Both the position numbers and the translations under genes were made by a program. Under the pieces are notes generated by a model, which ran no database searches, was not told the DNA's origin, and saw only the letters and a list, made by a program, of their open reading frames with translations. Shown piece after piece: positions 8,452 through 14,828 of a DNA stretch of 14,828 nucleotides. Each line of letters opens with the position of its first letter. Position 1 is the stretch's first letter. Source of the stretch: CAMEON01 sp045577755 (lineage in GTDB: Bacteria > Bacillota > Clostridia > Oscillospirales > CAG-272); assembly GCA_045577755.1 (NCBI GenBank), contig JAZNJA010000250.1, forward strand, positions 1 through 14,828, given 5' to 3'.

Positions 8452-9294
8452 ATGAAAAAACGAACCGTACGCATACTTCTTGCATTGATCTGTTTACTTC
8501 TCCTCGTGGGATTTGAACTGTACCTACGAACAAAGAAAAATGTCATAGGGGCCACAAGTCCCCTCAATGCCATGTTTCAACAAGCCGCTCCTTGGGTCAT
8601 AATTGCCGTTATCGGTGTGGCCGCTCACGATGTCATTAATATTCGTAACCGTAAGGAGACATTCCCCGATTACGTCATGGTCAAGGGATTCCGTGTGCAG
8701 GAAAGGAAATGCACCTATGGCGAGGAGCATACAGCCATTCTGTGCTTAGCCAACTGCGCGAAAAACACATATACCGTCACCGTCACCGTTACCTACCTGA
8801 ACGTCGCCGGTCGGGTGCTGGGGCAGGAGACGCAGACGGTCATTGGCTTTGCCCGAGGCATGGAGAAATATCTATGCTTCCGACCCGGGCGGGATTTCCA
8901 CACCTTTTCCTACACGTTGGAGACCTCCCTGTTCCGCGGTGTCAGCGCTGAACAGGATTTCCGTTCCGACGGCTTTCAAGTGAAGCCTGTATACGGCACG
9001 GAGGAGGACAAGACACCCCGCAAAGACATATACCCCGTCCGGCTTTACGTCACCGAAGAGTACACAGGCACCCGCGAGGCGGAGGTGGCCTGTACCTACG
9101 TCCTTCTGGACAAGGAGAACACCGTACACGGCATATACGCACCGCCTCCCCGCCGTCTGACCGAACCCGTCCCCGCCCACACCTTCCCCGCCGCCGAGTT
9201 TTCGTACCTCTCCAAAGGAGAGATCCCCCTGGACGAAGAGCTTCCCAGGGAGGGAGTCAAGGGGATCTGCGTATATACCGTCACGCCTGTTTGA
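8452..9294 (+). CDS. Membrane protein homologous to the downstream anti-sigma sensor domain
   Basis: I know no named family for this 280-residue protein. A hydrophobic segment at about 7-24 and a second at about 46-61 precede a soluble domain of about 200 residues. That domain (79-280) aligns with residues 111-320 of the putative anti-sigma factor at 9872. Shared points include KGFRV / EGFAV at the start, GFARGMEKYLCFR / GFPADYEKYLMFR, FSYTLE / YSYTVT, CTYVLLD / TCILFDN, and GVKGICVYTVT / GVTAIRIFSVT at the end. It lacks the short N-terminal anti-sigma segment, so it could be a co-sensor, decoy or ligand-binding partner. ATG 8452 is chosen for GGAAAGGA 7 bases upstream; an in-frame GTG at 8428 is the alternative. 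The sigma gene starts 26 bases after its stop. With two membrane segments its domain could be cytoplasmic, unlike the homologue; topology is uncertain. Confidence 0.82.
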   Translation: MKKRTVRILLALICLLLLVGFELYLRTKKNVIGATSPLNAMFQQAAPWVIIAVIGVAAHDVINIRNRKETFPDYVMVKGFRVQERKCTYGEEHTAILCLANCAKNTYTVTVTVTYLNVAGRVLGQETQTVIGFARGMEKYLCFRPGRDFHTFSYTLETSLFRGVSAEQDFRSDGFQVKPVYGTEEDKTPRKDIYPVRLYVTEEYTGTREAEVACTYVLLDKENTVHGIYAPPPRRLTEPVPAHTFPAAEFSYLSKGEIPLDEELPREGVKGICVYTVTPV

Positions 9295-9320
9295 AAATCA
9301 ATCTCTCGAAAGGAGCCCCC

Positions 9321-9875
9321 ATGAGACCCTACCTGACCGACGCCGAGATCATCTCCCTGTACTGGGCGCGGGACGAGCAAGCCGTCTCCGAGACCGCCCG
9401 CCGCTACGGGAGCTACATCCACGCCATCTCGGTGCAGATTCTGGAGAGCGAGCCCGATGCCGAGGAGTGCGTCAACGACACCTACCTGAAGGCCTGGCAG
9501 ACCATCCCGCCCCAAAAGCCCTTTTCCCTCAAGGACTATCTGGGACGGCTGGTGCGCCACCTCTCCATCGACCGCTACCGCGCCATGCGGCGGGCCAAGC
9601 GCAATATCCACATGACCGAGGCTCTGGACGAGCTGACCGCCATTTCCCCCGACACCGCCCAGGATAACCCCGCCCTGACCGAGGCGCTGGACGATTTTCT
9701 GGGGAAGCTCCCCCCCACCGACCGCGCCCTGTTTCTGGGCCGCTACTGGTACTTCTACGAGGTGGCCGACCTGGCGCGAGCCTACGGCATGACCGCGAAC
9801 ACGGTCTACGTCAAGCTCCACCGTATGCGGGAACGACTGCACAAGCATTTGACCGAAAGGGGGTTCAAGCTATGA
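9321..9875 (+). CDS. ECF-type RNA polymerase sigma factor (first copy)
   Basis: A 184-residue group IV (ECF) sigma factor, which directs RNA polymerase to a small set of promoters when released by its anti-sigma factor. Region 2 covers about residues 10-90, with ARDEQA (16-21) and the strongly conserved DAEECVNDTYLKAW (46-59) of the core-binding and -10-recognition part. A linker with acidic residues follows, then region 4 at about 125-180, with LPPTDRALFLGRYW (130-143) and the helix-turn-helix VADLARAYGMTANTVYVKLH (148-167). ATG 9321 is set by AAAGGAG at 9309-9315. The stop overlaps the next start by ATGA (9872-9875), typical of sigma/anti-sigma coupling. It aligns end to end without gaps with the second sigma factor at 13984. 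The promoters it controls are unknown. Confidence 0.92.
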   Translation: MRPYLTDAEIISLYWARDEQAVSETARRYGSYIHAISVQILESEPDAEECVNDTYLKAWQTIPPQKPFSLKDYLGRLVRHLSIDRYRAMRRAKRNIHMTEALDELTAISPDTAQDNPALTEALDDFLGKLPPTDRALFLGRYWYFYEVADLARAYGMTANTVYVKLHRMRERLHKHLTERGFKL

Positions 9876-10864
9876 GCGAGAGAAACGATACTTTGGCCTA
9901 CGCGCTGGGTCACGTCAACGCCGCCTACATCGCCGAGGCGGAGATCCCCGCCCTGACGGCGGCGGCCGCCTGTCCCTGCCGCGGCGGGAAGGAGCGCCAT
10001 CCCCCGCGCTTTTGGGAGAGCGGCTGGTTTGCGGCGGCGGTCAGCGGAGTGGTGGCCGTTGGTGTCATGGCCGCCATCATACTGGCGGGGCAGGGCGGCG
10101 GCCGTCCTCCCGTAGGCACCGAACCCCCCTCAAGGCCCGTTACCGAGGTGACCGAGCCCGAGAGCGTGATCCATGAGACCGAGAGTCCCCACACCGTCCC
10201 CGAGGGCTTTGCCGTTACGGATCGGCGGTACGACTACCGGGGCGAGACCGTCATCCTTTTACACGTGACCAACGAGACCTCCGAAAACGTCCTCCTCACC
10301 GTTCGTCTCTACGCCGAGGACGGAAACGGAGACAAACATCTCCTGGACAGGCAACGGATCAAAGGTTTCCCTGCCGATTACGAAAAATACCTCATGTTCC
10401 GCACCGACAAGGAGGTCACCGCCTACAGCTATACGGTAACGGCCGAACCCTACGACGGGGAATGCATGGATCACCTGTACCGCTCCGAGTTCCACAGTCT
10501 CTCTGAGGATATGTCCGTGGTACCGCCCAACGAGTACGGGGATCCGGACTACGACGCCTGGGATGCGGACTGGTCCTCCCCCGGTCTGCTTTTACGAATG
10601 ACCCATGCCTACCTGGGAGATCAGCCCGCCTCCGTGACCCAGACCTGTATTCTCTTTGATAACCAAGGTAATATCTTTTACATAACCGAGGCCGTAAACC
10701 AATACTACCCCGAGTACCAGGACGGCGGTATCCAAACCGTATTCGTCTACGTCTCCGCCGAAGATACCCTGACCTGGCCCGAGGAGCTTTTGGGAGACGG
10801 CGTCACCGCCATCCGCATTTTCAGCGTGACCCACACGGATAAGACCTTCCCCGACCTCCCATAA
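9872..10864 (+). CDS. Putative membrane anti-sigma factor with extracellular sensor domain
   Basis: A 330-residue single-span protein that probably holds the sigma factor encoded just upstream. The first 50 residues would be cytoplasmic and include ALGHVNAAYIAEAE (11-24), which resembles the LGxIDDxYIxEA motif I recall from clostridial proteins encoded next to ECF sigma genes, with the acidic pair replaced by Asn-Ala. One membrane segment (about 52-73) is followed by a Pro/Thr/Glu-rich linker (75-110) and an outside domain (111-325) of unknown fold, homologous to the protein at 8452. There is no classical zinc-binding HxxxCxxC motif, so it is not a typical ZAS anti-sigma factor. Cys34 and Cys36 are present but lack a partner His pattern. 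The anti-sigma role is inferred from gene order, the ATGA overlap and topology. A strong terminator follows. Confidence 0.8.
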   Translation: MSERNDTLAYALGHVNAAYIAEAEIPALTAAAACPCRGGKERHPPRFWESGWFAAAVSGVVAVGVMAAIILAGQGGGRPPVGTEPPSRPVTEVTEPESVIHETESPHTVPEGFAVTDRRYDYRGETVILLHVTNETSENVLLTVRLYAEDGNGDKHLLDRQRIKGFPADYEKYLMFRTDKEVTAYSYTVTAEPYDGECMDHLYRSEFHSLSEDMSVVPPNEYGDPDYDAWDADWSSPGLLLRMTHAYLGDQPASVTQTCILFDNQGNIFYITEAVNQYYPEYQDGGIQTVFVYVSAEDTLTWPEELLGDGVTAIRIFSVTHTDKTFPDLP

Positions 10865-10870
10865 CTCCCT

Positions 10871-10901
10871 GATGCCGCACCCCGCGTGCGGCATCTTTTT
10901 T
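10871..10901 (+). terminator. Strong terminator after the sigma/anti-sigma unit
   Basis: GATGCCGCAC (10871-10880) and GTGCGGCATC (10886-10895) form a perfect 10-bp stem with a 5-base loop, followed by six Ts. It begins 6 bases after the anti-sigma stop, closing the three-gene unit. Confidence 0.93.
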
Positions 10902-10922
10902 CATTCAAAGCCCGCCCCTCCC

Positions 10923-10951
10923 TTGACTTCCCACCCCGAATATGCTATAAT
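10923..10951 (+). promoter_or_regulatory. Sigma-A promoter of the HAD phosphatase gene
   Basis: TTGACT (10923-10928), a 17-base spacer and TATAAT (10946-10951) with a TGn extension (TGC) make a near-consensus promoter. Transcription would begin near 10958, about 25 bases before the ATG at 10983. The lipoprotein gene downstream may be read from the same promoter. Confidence 0.88.
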
Positions 10952-10982
10952 GAGTTGAATCCAACAGAAAGGGAAATTCCCC

Positions 10983-11663
10983 ATGAGCCACATCAAGCTT
11001 GTCATCTTCGACCTGGACGGCACCGCCGCCGACACCATGGACGGCATCGTCGAGGGTCTCAACCGCACCATGCGCGAGTGCGGCTACCCCGCCCACAACA
11101 GAGAGAGCGTCATGCAATTCGTCAACTACCACACCCGCCGCTACGTCGAGGAGGCTCTGCCCGAGGGCGCCCGCACCGAGGAAGAGATCGACCGCGTGCT
11201 GGGGATCTACACCCGCCACTACGAGGACACCTACACCCTCACGGTCCCCTTCGAGGGCATCCCCGCGCTGTTCGATCGGCTGAACCGGCGGTGTCTGGTG
11301 GCCATGAACTCCAACAAGCAGGACCGCTTCGTCAAGGCGTTGGCCGAGCAGTTATTTGCCCCCGGCACCTTCATCGCCGCCGAGGGCTACCGCCCCGACC
11401 GCTCCTCCAAGCCCGATCCCGCCATGGCCTACGCCATCATGGAGATCGCCTCGGAGAAGCTGGGGGAGAGGCTCACCCCCGACCAGTGCGTCTATATCGG
11501 CGACAGCGACGTGGACTACTACACCGCCAAAAACGCGGGGATGCACTGTATCAGCGTATCCTGGGGCTACCGCTCCCATGAGTTCCTGCAGGCTCTGGGG
11601 GATCAGCCCGTGGCGGCCTCTGTGGAGGAGCTGTGGGACGAGCTCGTGAAGCTGGGCGTGTAA
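10983..11663 (+). CDS. HAD-family phosphatase (phosphoglycolate phosphatase-like)
   Basis: A 226-residue HAD-superfamily hydrolase with a helical cap of the Gph/PGP type, expected to be a soluble cytoplasmic phosphatase acting on a small phosphorylated metabolite. Motif I is FDLDGT (9-14), with nucleophile Asp10 and acid/base Asp12. Motif II is the Ser of MNSNK (108-112). Motif III is Lys143 in SSKPDP (141-146). Motif IV is IGDSDVDYYTAKNAG (172-186), with Asp174 and Asp178 for magnesium. The cap lies between residues about 15 and 90. AAAGGGAA stands before ATG 10983. Substrate cannot be read from sequence: phosphoglycolate and nucleotide or sugar phosphates are all possible. The lipoprotein gene follows after 57 bases with no terminator between, so they may be cotranscribed. 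Confidence 0.92.
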   Translation: MSHIKLVIFDLDGTAADTMDGIVEGLNRTMRECGYPAHNRESVMQFVNYHTRRYVEEALPEGARTEEEIDRVLGIYTRHYEDTYTLTVPFEGIPALFDRLNRRCLVAMNSNKQDRFVKALAEQLFAPGTFIAAEGYRPDRSSKPDPAMAYAIMEIASEKLGERLTPDQCVYIGDSDVDYYTAKNAGMHCISVSWGYRSHEFLQALGDQPVAASVEELWDELVKLGV

Positions 11664-11673
11664 AAAATACGGA

Positions 11674-11694
11674 ATGCAAAATGCAAAATGCAAA
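11674..11694. repeat. Three tandem ATGCAAA heptamers
   Basis: Three exact copies of ATGCAAA (11674-11680, 11681-11687, 11688-11694) stand between the phosphatase stop and the lipoprotein ribosome site. A similar extra partial unit (AATGCAAA overlap) precedes them. Such repeats can change copy number by slippage, but they lie outside coding sequence and outside the ribosome site. Confidence 0.75.
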
Positions 11695-11720
11695 ATCAAG
11701 TTACGATTGGGAGGTATACG

Positions 11721-13703
11721 ATGAAAAACACCTGTAAGAGACTGTCGGCCTTGGCGCTGGCACTGCTCATGCTGATTTCCGCCGCCGCTTGTACGGGTAG
11801 CGGAGACCCCACCGACACCACGGACTCTGACACCTCCGCTTCCGACACGGGAATGGAAACCGACACCAAGGCCCCCGAGGGCGAGGCTACCACCGAAGCG
11901 GTGACCCTCCCCGCACCCGAGGACTACGAGGTCACCGAGAAGGACGGCACCGCTACCGTCACCACCCCTCTGGGGCTGACCTACACGGTCACGGGCTACA
12001 CCGCCCTGGACAAGGCCACCGCCACTCTGGGTGACGCCCTGACCTACACCTTCTCCGAGGAAGCCTTCTCCGAGAAGTTCAACCGCTTCACCCTGACCTA
12101 CGCCGCCACGGCTCCCGTCAAGGTCTGGACCACCTACACCGAGCGCGGCAAGACCTCCGAGGAATACTTCTTCCTGGACGGAAAAGAGGGGCAGTTCTCG
12201 GGTCTGAACACGGGCTACATGGACGGCTACAGCGCCCGCAAGCTCACCGCCCTGCGGGTGGAGCCTCTGACGGATCAGGCCACCGCCTTCACCCTGGCGG
12301 GGGTCTCCACCGAGAAGCTGGACAAGCTCCCCCGCACCTACTACCTGGAGAGCGACCGCTACAAGCTGGGCATCGACCTGGGCTGGGGCGGTACCGTCAG
12401 CTACCTGGAGGACAAGGCCTGTACCATCCCCGATCTGGTGAACCTGGTCAACAAGCACGACACGGGCCGCCTCATCCAGCAGTCCTTCTACGGAGTGCAG
12501 GAGAACGACGAGTACAAGCCCGGTGTCTCCTTCGACTCCAAGTGGGTGTACAATCCCGTCCAGGGCGGCGACCAGTACAACAACCCCAGCCGTCTCATTG
12601 ATCTGGTCATCACCGAAAATTCCCTCTACATCAAGTCCCAGCCCCAGGACTGGTCTCTGGACAACGCCCTGACCCCCTCCTACTACGAGAACACCTATAC
12701 CCTGGACGGCGACTGCGTCAAGGTGGACAACCGCTTCACCGACTATTCGGGCTGGGAGCATCCCTTCGCGGGGCAGGAGCTGCCCGCCTTCTACACCGTC
12801 TCCTACCTGGATACCTTCGTGTGGTACAACGGTGAGGAGCCCTGGACGGGCGGCGCACTCTCCTCCAAGAACGACCTCCCCTTCTGGGGTGATTTCGCGG
12901 GGCAGTGCACCTTCATCCTCCGCGAGAAGAACACCGAGACCTGGTGCGCCTGGATCAATGGCGCGGACGACTACGGTCTGGGCGTCTACGTGCCCAACAT
13001 CGACCAGCACAAGGCGGGACGTTACCTCTTCGACGGCTCCAAGAGCGACATGGCCGAGTCCACGGGCTACGTTGCCCCCATCAATACCCTCAAGATCGTC
13101 TCCTTCGATCCCATCGAGTACAGCTACCTCCTGACCGCCGGCTCCACCGCCGCCATCCGTAAGACCTTCACCGACCGCAAGGACTTCACCGACAACGCCG
13201 ACCTGCGGGTCAACTACCGGTCCACCCGCCTGCCCTCCATTGATGGAGACATCACCAAGCTGGACTTCACGGAGGGTAAGAACCTGGCCCTCATCACCAA
13301 CCCCGTGGATACGACGGTGGTCTTTGACGAGGCCGCGGGCGCGGTCAAGCTCACGGCGGGATCCATCGGTGACGTCAGCGTCTCCATCCCCTACGGCTCC
13401 AGCCCCACGCCTCTGTCGGCCGAGAGCTACAAGACCCTGAAGATCGAGTACATGATCCCCAAGGATGCCTCCAAGCCCTCCTACCAGTCCGACCTCTTCC
13501 TCTGCGCGGGCGGGATCAACGCCCCCGACGGCAACGCCCGCATCCGCGTGAATCTCGAAAAGGACGGGGAGTACCACGTCCTGGAGGTGGATCTGTCGAA
13601 GAACACTTACTGGACGGGGGATATCCACATGATCCGCTTTGATTACTTCGACTTCTCCTCCGCGGGGGACGTGATGTATATCAAGAATATCAGCTTGGAG
13701 TGA
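11721..13703 (+). CDS. Secreted lipoprotein of unknown function, probably carbohydrate-related
   Basis: A 660-residue exported protein. The N-terminus has a signal peptide (KNTCKR, then a hydrophobic stretch at 9-22) ending in ISAAAC with Cys24. The residue at -3 is Ala rather than Leu, so the lipobox is acceptable but not ideal. A Thr/Asp/Glu-rich linker spans about 25-68. A beta-rich region at 70-200 precedes a central region with GWGGTVSYL (221-229), HDTGRLIQQSFYG (246-258) and YNPVQGGD (277-284). I recall such an order from uncharacterised bacterial proteins associated with sugar-active loci, but cannot name the family. The last 100 or so residues, ending WTGDIHMIRFDYFD (631-644), look like a carbohydrate-binding beta-sandwich. 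No glycosidase catalytic pair is recognised. ATG 11721 follows GGGAGG at 7 bases; an in-frame ATG at 11688 inside the heptamer repeat is a poorer start. A terminator lies at 13852-13889. Confidence 0.85.
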   Translation: MKNTCKRLSALALALLMLISAAACTGSGDPTDTTDSDTSASDTGMETDTKAPEGEATTEAVTLPAPEDYEVTEKDGTATVTTPLGLTYTVTGYTALDKATATLGDALTYTFSEEAFSEKFNRFTLTYAATAPVKVWTTYTERGKTSEEYFFLDGKEGQFSGLNTGYMDGYSARKLTALRVEPLTDQATAFTLAGVSTEKLDKLPRTYYLESDRYKLGIDLGWGGTVSYLEDKACTIPDLVNLVNKHDTGRLIQQSFYGVQENDEYKPGVSFDSKWVYNPVQGGDQYNNPSRLIDLVITENSLYIKSQPQDWSLDNALTPSYYENTYTLDGDCVKVDNRFTDYSGWEHPFAGQELPAFYTVSYLDTFVWYNGEEPWTGGALSSKNDLPFWGDFAGQCTFILREKNTETWCAWINGADDYGLGVYVPNIDQHKAGRYLFDGSKSDMAESTGYVAPINTLKIVSFDPIEYSYLLTAGSTAAIRKTFTDRKDFTDNADLRVNYRSTRLPSIDGDITKLDFTEGKNLALITNPVDTTVVFDEAAGAVKLTAGSIGDVSVSIPYGSSPTPLSAESYKTLKIEYMIPKDASKPSYQSDLFLCAGGINAPDGNARIRVNLEKDGEYHVLEVDLSKNTYWTGDIHMIRFDYFDFSSAGDVMYIKNISLE

Positions 13704-13741
13704 TCCGATTCCTCCGGTGAAGCGTTGACCCTATTATTTGA

Positions 13742-13815
13742 GGTAGGGGCGCACCTGTGTGTGCGCCCGGTATGACCAATGTTCGCAAGGGCGCACACAT
13801 AGGTGCGCCCCTACC
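13742..13815. repeat. Palindromic intergenic repeat (REP/MITE-like)
   Basis: Two 27-base arms, 13742-13768 and 13789-13815, are reverse complements with a single mismatch. Both outer ends read GGTAGGGGCGCACC inward, around a 20-base centre. It has no gene and no T run. GTAGGGGCG-ended palindromes are, from memory, common dispersed elements in Clostridia and other gut bacteria. Mobility is inferred. Confidence 0.75.
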
Positions 13816-13851
13816 CCTGCAATTTTTCGTAGAATAAGCGCAAACACTCCC

Positions 13852-13889
13852 AACCGCAACGGTCACAACCCCGGCCGTTGCGGTTTTTT
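13852..13889 (+). terminator. Terminator downstream of the lipoprotein gene
   Basis: AACCGCAACGG (13852-13862) pairs perfectly with CCGTTGCGGTT (13875-13885) across a 12-base loop, with a run of six Ts at 13884-13889. It lies about 150 bases after the lipoprotein stop, beyond the palindromic repeat, which may have been inserted between gene and terminator. Confidence 0.85.
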
Positions 13890-13943
13890 GGAAAATTTTT
13901 CGCCCATGGCGGGACATTTGGCGGGAAACCCGATCTATATAGG

Positions 13944-13955
13944 TGAAGGCCTTCA
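13944..13955. promoter_or_regulatory. Perfect 12-bp palindrome upstream of the second sigma gene
   Basis: TGAAGGCCTTCA is a perfect dyad 28 bases before the second sigma start codon, just after a TATATA (13936-13941) that could be part of a -10 region without a clear -35. An operator role is possible but unsupported beyond position and symmetry. Confidence 0.3.
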
Positions 13956-13983
13956 GACAACACGAAAGGAGACAGCTACAGTC

Positions 13984-14538
13984 ATGGACGAGCAACAAAC
14001 CGACCTCCGCATCATCGACCTCTATTTCGCCCGCGACGAGCAGGCCATCGCCGAGACCGACCGCCATTACGGCGGGCTCTGTATGCGGATCTCGCTGGGC
14101 ATCCTGGACGACCGCCGCGACGCCGAGGAGTGCGTCAACGACACCTACCTGAAAGCGTGGAACGCCATCCCCCCCACCAGGCCCCGCTCCCTGCGGGCGT
14201 TTCTTTCCAAGATCGTGCGCAATCTCTCCCTCCAGCGGCTGGAGCACAATAAGGCCGCCAAGCGCAATCGGGACTTCGAGATCGCGCTGGAGGAGCTGGG
14301 GGACTGCATCCCCATGAAGGACGAGGAGGCGGACGCGCTTCCCGAGCTCTTGGATCGATTCCTTAGCCGACTGGAAAAGACCGAACGGCAGCTCTTCTGC
14401 GGCCGCTACTGGCACGGACAGAGCGTCAAGGAGCTGGCGCACGCCCACGGGCTGACCCCCAAGGCGGTGACCATGCGCCTGTCCCGCACCCGCGACAAGC
14501 TCCGCTTATTCTTAACTGAAAGGGGTTATCACCTATGA
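13984..14538 (+). CDS. ECF-type RNA polymerase sigma factor (second copy)
   Basis: A 184-residue ECF sigma factor, the same length as the one at 9321 and aligning without gaps (about 90 identical residues by hand count). Region 2 contains ARDEQAIAET (16-25) and DAEECVNDTYLKAW (46-59), the latter identical in both copies. Region 4 spans about 125-180, with LEKTERQLFCGRYW (130-143) and the helix-turn-helix VKELAHAHGLTPKAVTMRLS (148-167). The two helix-turn-helices differ at many positions, so -35 targets probably differ. ATG 13984 is the only reasonable start; AAAGGAG (13965-13971) is 12 bases away, rather far, which suggests modest translation. The frame is open upstream to 13759, but that part runs through the palindromic repeat and the terminator. 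Its stop overlaps the next start (ATGA, 14535-14538). Confidence 0.92.
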   Translation: MDEQQTDLRIIDLYFARDEQAIAETDRHYGGLCMRISLGILDDRRDAEECVNDTYLKAWNAIPPTRPRSLRAFLSKIVRNLSLQRLEHNKAAKRNRDFEIALEELGDCIPMKDEEADALPELLDRFLSRLEKTERQLFCGRYWHGQSVKELAHAHGLTPKAVTMRLSRTRDKLRLFLTERGYHL

Positions 14539-14828
14539 AACATGAATTGATCGCCAAAAAAATGACCGAGATCGACGATCGCTATATTCTGGAGAGCGAT
14601 CCCGACATCGTGGCCGCCGCCGTCTACCGTCCTTCCCGCTTCGCCGCCGTCGCGGACTTTTTCAGCCACGGCTGGGGCGTGGCCATCATCTCGGGGCTGG
14701 TGGCCCTATCGGTCCTGGGCGGCATCGTGGCCGCGGGACAGATCCATCCCGGCACCACCCCCGCAGGCACCCTTCCCCCCACCACCCTGTCCTCCGAGCC
14801 CACCGAGACCGAAGCACCCACCGAAGCG
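14535..14828 (+). CDS. Putative membrane anti-sigma factor (5' part)
   Basis: The first 98 codons of a gene cut by the window edge. The cytoplasmic N-terminus contains MTEIDDRYILESDP (10-23), matching the IDDxYIxE motif I associate with clostridial proteins encoded next to ECF sigma genes. A membrane segment follows at about 48-68, then a Pro/Thr/Glu-rich linker from about 70 (TTPAGTLPPTT at 74-84) that continues to the edge. The architecture mirrors the anti-sigma factor at 9872: overlap with the sigma gene, short inside segment, one span, linker. The outside domain is not visible, so whether it is related to the first sensor cannot be told. The anti-sigma role is inferred from context. Confidence 0.78.
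   Translation, partial: MKHELIAKKMTEIDDRYILESDPDIVAAAVYRPSRFAAVADFFSHGWGVAIISGLVALSVLGGIVAAGQIHPGTTPAGTLPPTTLSSEPTETEAPTEA

Noticed and set aside
11674..11694. CRISPR-like array
   Set aside because: The units are 7 bases and directly adjacent, with no spacers and no cas genes. No CRISPR array is seen anywhere in the window.
11352..13628. 758-codon minus-strand open frame opposite the phosphatase and lipoprotein genes
   Set aside because: It spans two genes and their intergenic gap. Its Val/Gly/Leu/Asp-rich composition is what antisense translation of GC-rich codons gives, and it has no start signal.
13759..13983. Longer version of the second sigma factor starting inside the palindromic repeat
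   Set aside because: It would read through a repeat and an intrinsic terminator. The protein from 13984 matches the length of the first sigma factor exactly.

Overview
The window looks like chromosomal DNA of an uncultured gut-type Clostridia (Oscillospiraceae-like) bacterium. The basis is GC-rich coding sequence with strong GC-ending codon use, AAAGGAG-type ribosome binding sites, sigma-A promoters with TATAAT boxes, an archaeal/eukaryotic-type ProS, Thr/Asp/Glu-rich lipoprotein linkers, and compact ECF sigma/anti-sigma pairs. Placement below class is inference. I see no rRNA, tRNA, CRISPR array or intact transposase gene.

Layout, left to right. (1) 1-248: 3' end of proS, then a terminator hairpin and a 151-bp MITE-like element with long inverted ends. 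(2) 552-1682 (+): a SEDS-family peptidoglycan glycosyltransferase (FtsW/RodA/SpoVE), ending at a bidirectional terminator. (3) 1763-5917 (-): an apparent three-gene operon transcribed as nagA, then a multipass membrane protein, then a membrane-anchored nucleotide-sugar 4,6-dehydratase. It is driven by a near-consensus promoter at 6090-6118 with an inverted repeat over the predicted start of transcription. (4) 6270-8114 (-): typA/bipA with its own terminator, and a leader holding two strong hairpins just upstream of a GTG start. (5) 8452-10864 (+): a three-gene unit of a membrane protein of unknown function, an ECF sigma factor and its putative anti-sigma factor, closed by a strong terminator. 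(6) 10983-13703 (+): a HAD phosphatase with its own promoter, then a 660-residue secreted lipoprotein of unknown function. (7) 13704-13983: a palindromic intergenic repeat and a terminator. (8) 13984-14828 (+): a second ECF sigma gene and the start of a second anti-sigma gene, cut by the window edge.

How the genes fit together. The left half is mainly housekeeping: translation (ProS, TypA), cell-wall synthesis (SEDS protein) and amino-sugar metabolism (NagA, and a dehydratase whose family uses UDP-GlcNAc). The right half is envelope sensing. Both sigma genes encode 184-residue proteins that align without gaps (about 90 of 184 identical by hand count), and each overlaps its anti-sigma gene by an ATGA. 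The most interesting point is that the first gene of unit (5) is homologous over about 200 residues to the sensor domain of the anti-sigma factor two genes downstream, but lacks the short cytoplasmic N-terminal segment. That suggests a duplicated sensor working as a partner, decoy or competitor in the same circuit.
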